Of a DNA stretch of 37,016 nucleotides, positions 7,266 to 16,300 are shown one piece after another. The first letter of the stretch is position 1; every line of letters starts with the position of its first letter. The stretch comes from a virus. The translations under genes were made by a program, and so were the position numbers. The stretch is taken from IMG/VR virus record IMGVR_UViG_3300030419_000725, positions 1 to 37,016 of that record; one strand, 5' to 3'. The notes beneath the pieces are model-generated. The model worked only from the letters and a program-made list of their open reading frames with translations. It did no database searches and had not been told where the DNA came from.

Positions 7266-7434
7266 TATAGAGTTTTGGATTTACACATCTGAAAATGTTA
7301 ATAAGACTATTAAAAAAGCATTAAATAAATATGACACTGAAACTATAATAAGTCTATTAAATCAATTTAAAGAATCAACTGAAATTTTGCAGAAACTTCT
7401 TGAAATGTCAAATGAAGAAAGATTTTCAGCATAG
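7249..7434 (+). CDS. Hypothetical helical protein, 61 aa
   Basis: Starts within the last 17 bases of the resolvase gene after AAAAGGAGAGAGACA, a strong ribosome binding site. Polar and helical (NKTIKKALNKYDTETIISLL; LLEMSNEERF), no cysteine or membrane segment. Last gene of the + strand block, followed within 30 bases by a terminator-like hairpin. No family recognised. Confidence 0.7.
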   Translation: MEHKDSIEFWIYTSENVNKTIKKALNKYDTETIISLLNQFKESTEILQKLLEMSNEERFSA

Positions 7435-7458
7435 TCTCCTTTACTAACTGAAAAAGAA

Positions 7459-7487
7459 TAAGGGGGTAAGTTTTTACTTGCCCTTTT
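7459..7487. terminator. Likely bidirectional terminator between converging operons
   Basis: AAGGGGGTAAGT pairs with ACTTGCCCTT across a four-base T loop, with one wobble and a small mismatch at the base. A T-run follows on the + strand side; on the - strand the stem is followed by TTATTCTTTTT. It lies exactly between the last + strand gene and the last - strand gene; the - strand stop codon (7474-7476) is in the loop. It probably ends both transcripts. Confidence 0.7.
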
Positions 7488-10308
7488 GTTCTAATGCATA
7501 TAAAGCATGTTGCATTTCTAATGTTAAACCAGAGTATTTTTGTTTTTTCTTAGATTTTTTCTGAAGTTTTTCAAAGTAATAATTTGGAAATGCTTTTTTA
7601 ATAGCTGGTTCTGCGTGGTCTCTATAGAAACTACCATCTGAAGCTTTTTTAGGATATAGAGTAGCTTCTTGAGCTACCGCTGAAAAAACACCATAAGGAG
7701 ATTTAATAGCCATTGGAATCCATCTATCTACAGTTCTACCAAGAAATTGATTTAATAATCTTGTATTTCTAGCAACAGCTCCCATGTTATCTTCATTCGC
7801 AAAATCACCAGTATTTATTAATATGTTGTTTATATAGGGAGTATCTGCATTAATTAATTCTGTTGCTATACCGACATCCATTATGGTATTAACTGTAGGC
7901 CCTAACTTAGAACCAATAATTCCCTTACCATAAAATTCTCTATTAATTTTTTCTAATTCTTCTGGGTCATCCCAATCGGAAAATAATAACAAATACAAAT
8001 CATGAACCATTTCAAATCCAACATGTTCTATTAATGTTTGACTGTATCCAGTCATATATTCAAATAATGCTGGGCCAATAAAATATGCAGTTGACATATT
8101 CATAGCTCTATGAACTCCAGCGGCATCTTTAAACCAATTTGAAAATTTATCTTCTTTCTTTTTGTATTGTTCCCAATCTCCCATAGCTTCTTTATATATA
8201 GAATAATTTTTTTCTAAAAATTCCATTCCATAATGTTGAAATTGAAATACAAATTGACCAACTCCTTCTCGCATATTTCTTGCTTTAGCATATGAATTAT
8301 AATCAAAGTGATTTAATATAACCATATTCTTTGCATAATTTTTTGCAAGTCTATTTTTTTCAGCATTTACTGAAGTAATGTTACCTTTTTCTTTTTGTTT
8401 TTTAAGAAAAGCATCAAATGGTACACTATTATAAAGAGCTTTATGCATTTGAGCATATGCTATTTTAGCTGTAAATGTTCTATTTGCATTTTCAGCTGTT
8501 CTATGAGCCCAAGATGTTACTTGAGCAATTTTATTTATTCCTTTACCAAATATTTTTATTCCTTTATATACAAAATCTTCTTCATTTCCGTAAAATATTT
8601 TACCATTTTCATCCATTCTTCTTATTTTATATATAGAAGCACTTTCCTTAGTTATCCCAGATTCTATTGCAGATTCAGAAGTATCCATATATAGATTAGC
8701 ATCTTTTAAAAAATCCTCTATATTAATATTACCTAAAGGAGCTTGTTCTTTTAAGTATCTCATAGACTCTCTTACACCTGCAGTTGTCATAGTAGCAAGA
8801 TTCATTAAAAATTGAGTTGTATTTCTAAGAGCTGCTCTAGGGCTAATTCCTAATTTGTTAATAAATTGATAACCTAATAATGCTTTTTTTACTTCATGTA
8901 AATATCCAGAATGCCTTGCGTTGCCATTAACAGAACCATATAAACTATCCATTAATGATACTATTTTTTGAGAATACTCAGATTCTTCTTTGTACATATT
9001 TTTAGCTTTAAATAAACTATCCATAAAAGCATCATTTAAAAATGCAGTTGTATTAAATTTGCTAACATTCTGAATATATGTACTAACAACGTCTATGAAA
9101 TTTTTACTATAATCATGGTCTCCATGCTTACTTCTAGTTTTAGCGTGGTCAACTATCCATAAATTCATGCTCTCTACAATACTTTCAATGGTCTTTTTTT
9201 CTTTTGACATATCTATATTTGTTTTTTGCAAATCATCTATGTTTGTCATTAATCCATCCATCATAGTCGCATTTAAATCTCTAACAAAATGAGGAAAATA
9301 ACCATCTTCTTTATATTTAGGCATTATTTCAGATATTAAATTTTCTTTCATATTTTCTAATTTTTCTGATGTTCCAGAAAATTCTGGCCTATTAGCAATT
9401 CTTTTAACAATAGAATCAACAACTTTAATAATTCCATTTCTTAAATGGTCATAAGAATCAGACATAAGTTTGTTATACTCTCTAGCTGCTGCAACTAAAT
9501 CATTTGGAACTCCAACTTTAGGAAGAAAATCACTATAGTCTTCATCAGTCAATCTTACCAATAATGTACCATTGTCATATCTTTTAACTCTGTCTTGTGC
9601 TTTTTTATCACCAGAATTTGCCAATTCAACTTCTTCGTTGTATTTCATTTTAATAGCTTCTGGCATTGTTGTTTCTATTATTTTAATAAATTCTGTAAAT
9701 GTTTTTACACTTCCTTTATTCTCAAAATTTTCTAAAACTAATCTAGTTTTATCAATAAGTTTTTGGTCCCCAGAATCAAGAGCTTTAACATGTTCTATTT
9801 CTAGCTTTCTATGCTTTCTTAATGCCATATTTAATTTAACATTACTAAATATACCATCAATCCCACCAGCAGACTTTATTGATTCAATTACTGTGTCAAA
9901 TTTTTGCGATAAATCAGAAGACCTTTTACTATCACTTTCTATTATTCCACGAATTTTATCTATAGATTTTTTTAATAAAGGGTCTTTTTTCCCAAGAATA
10001 CTTCCAGTCATAAATCCTTCAGCTGCCTGAACAGATGAAAACTTATCACTAGCAACTCTTTTTGTATATTCATCTAAATCTTTTATGAACATATTTATAT
10101 TGCCATTAGTTAAAAACCCACCTTGCTCCTTACTTAAAAGAACAGCAGCTTCTATAGGCATATGAAATCTAGATTCAAACATCCCCATTGCCGCTGAATA
10201 AGGAGATTGTATATTTTGATTAACTACGTCACTGTTAGCCCATTTTTCAATAAACTTCCACAGTCTTATAGCTTTTTTATTTTGTACATTATTACAGTTT
10301 ACTTGCAT
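7474..10308 (-). CDS. Large internal virion (ejection-type) protein, about 944 aa
   Basis: Last gene of the late operon. ATG at 10308 lies one base after the stop of the 2881-aa gene (TAA-T-ATG), the same arrangement as at the start of that gene, so I prefer it to ATG at 10350, which would add 14 residues and overlap. The protein is mostly helical and charged, with hydrophobic stretches in the C-terminal third (AYFIGPALFEYMTG; MVHDLYLLLF) and a recognisable FVFQFQHYGMEFLEKNY segment. No enzyme motif seen. Such proteins accompany giant virion proteins in phages and are thought to be injected with DNA or to form a channel through the envelope; that is inferred from size, position and neighbours. 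The C-terminus is Lys-rich (KKSKKKQK). Confidence 0.75.
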   Translation of the reverse strand: MQVNCNNVQNKKAIRLWKFIEKWANSDVVNQNIQSPYSAAMGMFESRFHMPIEAAVLLSKEQGGFLTNGNINMFIKDLDEYTKRVASDKFSSVQAAEGFMTGSILGKKDPLLKKSIDKIRGIIESDSKRSSDLSQKFDTVIESIKSAGGIDGIFSNVKLNMALRKHRKLEIEHVKALDSGDQKLIDKTRLVLENFENKGSVKTFTEFIKIIETTMPEAIKMKYNEEVELANSGDKKAQDRVKRYDNGTLLVRLTDEDYSDFLPKVGVPNDLVAAAREYNKLMSDSYDHLRNGIIKVVDSIVKRIANRPEFSGTSEKLENMKENLISEIMPKYKEDGYFPHFVRDLNATMMDGLMTNIDDLQKTNIDMSKEKKTIESIVESMNLWIVDHAKTRSKHGDHDYSKNFIDVVSTYIQNVSKFNTTAFLNDAFMDSLFKAKNMYKEESEYSQKIVSLMDSLYGSVNGNARHSGYLHEVKKALLGYQFINKLGISPRAALRNTTQFLMNLATMTTAGVRESMRYLKEQAPLGNINIEDFLKDANLYMDTSESAIESGITKESASIYKIRRMDENGKIFYGNEEDFVYKGIKIFGKGINKIAQVTSWAHRTAENANRTFTAKIAYAQMHKALYNSVPFDAFLKKQKEKGNITSVNAEKNRLAKNYAKNMVILNHFDYNSYAKARNMREGVGQFVFQFQHYGMEFLEKNYSIYKEAMGDWEQYKKKEDKFSNWFKDAAGVHRAMNMSTAYFIGPALFEYMTGYSQTLIEHVGFEMVHDLYLLLFSDWDDPEELEKINREFYGKGIIGSKLGPTVNTIMDVGIATELINADTPYINNILINTGDFANEDNMGAVARNTRLLNQFLGRTVDRWIPMAIKSPYGVFSAVAQEATLYPKKASDGSFYRDHAEPAIKKAFPNYYFEKLQKKSKKKQKYSGLTLEMQHALYALEQKGK

Positions 10309-10309
10309 A

Positions 10310-13300
10310 TTAACAATCCAAATATTCGCCCATTGTTTTAAATGTCTCATAAGAAGAATCTTTCATTGGATTCTGCCTTGAAGCTGTCATTAATGAACTT
10401 TGTATTTTAGTTACAGATTCTAACATTTTAATTACTTTAGCAGGTGTTTTTACTTGTTTAGGGCCAAACTTAAGAAATTTATTATGCTTATGTATTGGAT
10501 TATTTCTTATATCAGTTGGGACTCCATCGTCACCTTCTTGATTGTAAATGTCCATTTTTGTTAATTTTATAAAATCTTCATCTAAACTTAATCTTAAATC
10601 CATATACCTTATAGGATTAACATAATCTTTTCTTGCTGACATTTCTTCTAAATCATTTAATTTAGTTAAAAATTCTTGATATTCATCAGAGTCTTTATTA
10701 GGCATTAATTTTACATAATCATTGTAAAAAGCAATAACAGATTTATTTATAGTTGACAATGGATTATTAGGTAGCATTTCCCTTACCCAATCAAAATCAT
10801 TATTTTGTTGTAACCTATATTGCATATTCCTATCAAAAGGAGCTAACCCAAATAATTCTAAATTATCATTTTGCACATCTGCAATTCTCAAACCTGTTTC
10901 TTTATCAAAAAACTTTCTATATGAATCACTTCCCATAGCTAATGATTCTAATACAAATTTAGCCATTGTTTCATTATCTTTATTTACAGATATATCATTA
11001 GACAATACTTTAGAACCTTTTGCAATACCAGATAACAAAACTATACCATGTTGATACCTTTGAGTTTCTTTATAAGGTATAGCAACTGGCCTATTATTAA
11101 AAACCCCTATCGCATCTCTATTTCTTGTTGGTTCCATATATGCATAAAGAAAATTAATTCCATGTTCAGAAATTTTTTCCATTAAAAACTTTTCTCTTAA
11201 CTGAAAAACATTATCTATTCCAACTCTGTGGTTAACAACGTATTCAAGCATGTCTTTATTTTGCAATATACTTCTACCTTTATGCGGTAAAATATTATCT
11301 AATAAAGTATTACCTCCATAAGTTTGCCTATTAAAATCTTTTAAATCTTTTAAATCTTTTTTAGCATCATCATCTAATGTTGCCCACCAACTATCATAAC
11401 CAAAACCTTTTGGAGTTGCTCTTAAAAATGCGTGTAATGTATTAAAATGAATAATAGACCTTTTGAGGTCGCTATCTTCGATGCTAACGTATTCTTTATA
11501 TTTTAAATCTTTTGGATGTATTTTTGATATATCTTTTTGAAATTCTTTATTAAAATCTTCTTTTAATTTTTTAATAACCCAATCTATATTGCCCGATTTT
11601 TTCTTTTTCCAATTAGGTGAATATTTACTATTCCATATAAAATTCTTTTTCTTATCTAATCTTTTAATAAGAGATATTCTTTTATTAAAATCTTGAGTAT
11701 CAGCAATAACTTTTTTAGAGAAACTTTCTAAATCTGACTCTGGCATTGAATCAAATTCTAAATTAGGGTCTCCATCTTCTTGACCAGTAAAATCTACATA
11801 CTTAGATGGCATACCAAGCATTTCTTCAAACCAACTTTCGACTTCAAGATAAGTTGATGTATCTAAATTGTATTCTTTTTTAGTATCTAAAAATTCTCTT
11901 TTAGCAATTTCAACAGCTATCCTATCTAAATATCCACCGCCTTGTCCATTATATATATCAGTTAAATTATCTTGTATTGGTTTAAAAGCTCCATTATTAA
12001 CATCTAATAATGATTCTAAATAACTTTTATCATCTCTATCTATTTTTCTTTTTTTATAATAAAGTTGCCTGCTCATAGATTTGTAAATGTCTTTATGGAA
12101 ATTTCTAAAAATTTTAGAACCCATATGCAAATCATAGAAACTTGTTTTTCTTTTAGCCCCCTCAACATATGTTTCATCACCAAATGCACTAAGTAATTTA
12201 TTTTGTTGATTTAAAAATTCTCTTATTACCAATTTATCAGCGCTATTTAAATCTTCAGTTGCTTTATATTTATTGTCTGTTTTATCTAATTTGAATTTTT
12301 GAAATATTCTTACCCTTTTTCCTTCAACTGTTTGTCCATTTTTTATAATAGATTTCAGGTCTTGAGATTTTGCTTCTCTTGGAGATATAGATTCACGATT
12401 AGTTGGAAATAAAAATTTATCAGCCCATTCATAAATATTAGCAGCTATTTGACTATTTAATTTATTTTGACCATCAAGTATATATTGAGATTCTAAAGCA
12501 TATCTTTGATAAAATGCTAAGGTTCGAGTATCTATTGTTACATATTCATCTTCACCACTTTTATACAATAAAGCCGGGCCATCATACTGCCCAGTTTGTT
12601 CATTCAATCTTATCTCACCACTCCATCTTTCTCTTTTAGTTTCATCAAATAAATAATCATCATTTCCCAAATTTTGAAGATAATTTATTTTTCTGACTGT
12701 TTTAGCTACTATACCAATCCCTTGTTTATAAGCAATAGAACTACCCATTTTTGAAAGCATTTGTTTTCTAGAATCAACAGCGTTTAATTGAAATGTAAAA
12801 TTAGAAGGAGTCTGAACATCGCTTGGGTCAATTCCTTGTACAAAATACGCTTGATTTCTTGCGATATAATCAAACATATAATCGCTATGAGCAAAAAAGT
12901 AATCTACTTTATCAGCATCGTAATCACCTTCGTAAACATTTGCAATATCAAAAGAATTAATCTCAGCGGCTAAGCCTTGTTCTTTATCTAGGAATCCTTT
13001 CAAACCAAGCAATGTAATATCATTAGGCCTTGTTCTTGGATTTCTTCTAGATATAATACCTATTTCATATCTTTTATCTAAAGCTTCAGCAATGGCTTCT
13101 ATTTTGAGATGAGCTCCTTCTAAAGTTGAATTATTTAATAAATCTTTTAGATTGTCAATTATTTTTTTATCTTCTTCTGATTGAAGTTTATTTTGCTCTT
13201 TGCCAGTAGATTTTACATCTTCAATAAATTCATCAATTGTAAATATTTTTTCATTCTGAACTATTCTAATATTTTTTCCAGCCTTTGACATTTCGGAAAG

Positions 13301-16300
13301 TTGTATATTTTTTTCATTTTGAGATAACATTATTTGTCCTCTCAAAATCATTTTATTTGCTTTGTTAAACAAAGTTGGTAATAATCTTGTTCTTTTACCC
13401 TCTCCTTGATAAGCTGTTGGTGAAGATATTATAAAAGCCTGCCCTCCGTATCTATGAGATTCTACATCATCTAATTCTTCCTCAGGTGCAATCCTTTTTG
13501 TTAAGGCTCTTCTTTCTCCAAATATATTGTCTATATATTCTTTTGCTAAATATTTTTTTACTTGATTAATACTATAATCACTGGCATCTGTAGCCCAAGT
13601 TTCATTCTTACTTAAATTTAAATAATAAAGCATACCACTTAAATTACCCAAAGCTCCATCAGTTGCCCCTTCTGGTATATTTCCTTCATACATTGCTCTT
13701 TTCATAAATGCATTTAAGTTGTATGGGTCAACCATTATATTTTCCATTTCATTTAAATTTGCAATTAATTCATCAACAATTTCGGAAAATGCTTTACCAG
13801 TTTCTACTTTATCCATATAGTTATAATCTTGGTCAGACTCACTTGCAGATAATCTATCAGCATCTTTTTCTGGTCTAAATCCTATTCCATCAATAGGGAT
13901 TGTTCTTATAATATCGTTTTTATTTCTTATTGAATGATTAGATAATTCATCCCACCTTACCCCTTTAATAACTGTTTCTATTTCTTTTCCGTCTTTATCG
14001 TATTTGCTGTCATATGCTTTTGCTCCAGATTTTGTAATAAGAATATCTATGCCTTTATTCTTTTTAAAGAATCCTTCAATGGAAGGGTTATATACAAATA
14101 AGGTTTTACCATATAGCAAGGTTTTTCCTTCTCCTTGAGAAGATATTACAGGTTTAATAGGATTCATAGAATCTGGATTATGTCCCATTATTGCATGATA
14201 TTCCATCATTGCTTCTTTAGATATAAAAGCTATACTATCAAACGCAGAAACCTTTCTATGAGCTTCGCCTATTATATTATCATAAGATATACCTTCTGGT
14301 AAAAGATTGTCATCTTCTAAATCCCTCATTAATTGTTCCATATTTTCTATATCATCATCCCATATTGCAACATCGTATCCGTCTTTTTTTAATCTTTTAC
14401 TTAATAATCTAGAAACTTTGTCAGATGACCCAGCTTCTGTTGCAGCAGCTCTAGCCCTCATAATTGAAGTAATATATTCTTTACTAGGTCTAACAAAGTT
14501 TTTAGTTGTAAATAACTTTACTCTTTTTATATAACTGTCTACTTCTGTGGGGTCTGTTGAGCTTAATATTTTATAAAATAAATCATTTGTTTTACTTTTA
14601 TATCCAACTTCAAGAACTAAATATCTCATTGCTAATTCTATTCTATCTTCATCATAAAACAATGGATTTTCAGTTTTATCAAAAGCATCTTTTATAGATT
14701 TCATTATTTGAGCTGATTTTGTATCTACTTTATCGTAATGCTCTTCATAAAATCTATCAAATTCATCTACAATCTTTCTCATATCAGTAGTTTTAATAAC
14801 AATACTATCCATACCATCGTAAATATCAAGTTTTTTAATACCAATATCATTTGGAGCTGCCCTTGTTTCCTCATCCATTAATACACTGGCATCACCTCGT
14901 TGTCTTTCTCTATAGTCAAATATTTGTTCCATAGATGGATTTAATGTAAGTTCTTGTAATTGAGATTGAACAGTTTGTCTTACTTTTAGTATTTGCTTTT
15001 TTAAATAATCTGGTATATCCTCAGTAGATAATATATTATAAGTTCTTTCTACCCAATTACCACCTTGGTCTGGAACAGTTTTAATTACATTGTTATCAAA
15101 TATTGCATAATCTAATCCTAATTCTCTAAAAAATCTAAAAACAGGATTGTCTTGCTGGACATCACCTTTCGGGTCTTCAATTATTTTATCATTTACTATG
15201 CTTATTTTTCTAACAACTCTTCTATCTTTAGTTCCAAAAACAATTTGATTTATATCTTGTATTATATTTTTTTTCTGGTCTGGCCTTAAATCATTATATT
15301 CAATGTTGTTTACAGCAATTCTTTCCGCTAATCTTTTCACTGTAACATCTGTTATGTTCCCCATTTCATCAAATATTTCATTTTCAAATATTGTTTTTTT
15401 AACAAGAGAATCTTCATTTTCGTGGTTTACATATTCGTTATTACCATCTTCACCTAAATAAATAAGATTATATTTTTTAAAAAATCCATCTAAATTTAAT
15501 GATGGGTTTTTAACTGTATCGCTTGAATCCCCAATATACAACCTATGTAATTCTTTTCTTTTTTCAATTTGATTTTGAACAAATTCTTCTCTAAATCCTC
15601 TTTTTTCTAATGTTCTTTCTATTAAATCACTTTCTTCAAATTTTTGTATTAATTTATCTTCTTCAATTAATTCAAGTTTGTTATCTACATTTCTTTTAAT
15701 AATGCCTTGAAACTTTAACATACTCAATAATTGCAATTGTCCTTCATCTCCAAAACTAGTAATATATTCTAACATTTTACTTTTAACACTATCAAGTTTT
15801 GTATTTGTCATAGCATCAAATAATTCTTGAAGAACAATATTTTCTTCTGATTTGTCTCTTCCTATGTACATTTCATCTAATCTTTGCGCTAATTCAACAG
15901 CTGAGGATTCATTAACGAGATGATAATTGTCGTCTAATATTTGAACAAGACCATCTGTTTCTTTGTTTAATCTTTTTAATATTGCATTATACTTTTCTTG
16001 CAATTCTACATTAGATGGAATATTTAATTTTCTTAATAAAAATCCTTGTATATTTTTATCTTTAATTAATCCAGCTTTCCCAAAACTAGCAAGAGCAGAT
16101 TGCTGAACTATAAAATCAACATCAGAGGGGCTGATTACTGAATTATTTAATCTCGTCCTATTAATGTCTTTCAAAACCATTGAATACATAAATTCAAGAT
16201 TGGGAGCATTTAAATCATCAACCCATTTACCTAAATATCCTTTTAATGCAGATATTTCAGTATCTGTTACTTTTCTTTTAGAAGGGGATTCAGTAACTGT

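Noticed and set aside
9572-10030. 152-codon open frame on the + strand inside the 944-aa gene
   Set aside because: It is antisense to a clear late gene, rich in Ser, Leu, Ile and Phe as expected from reverse-complemented Lys/Glu/Asp codons, and has no start signal.
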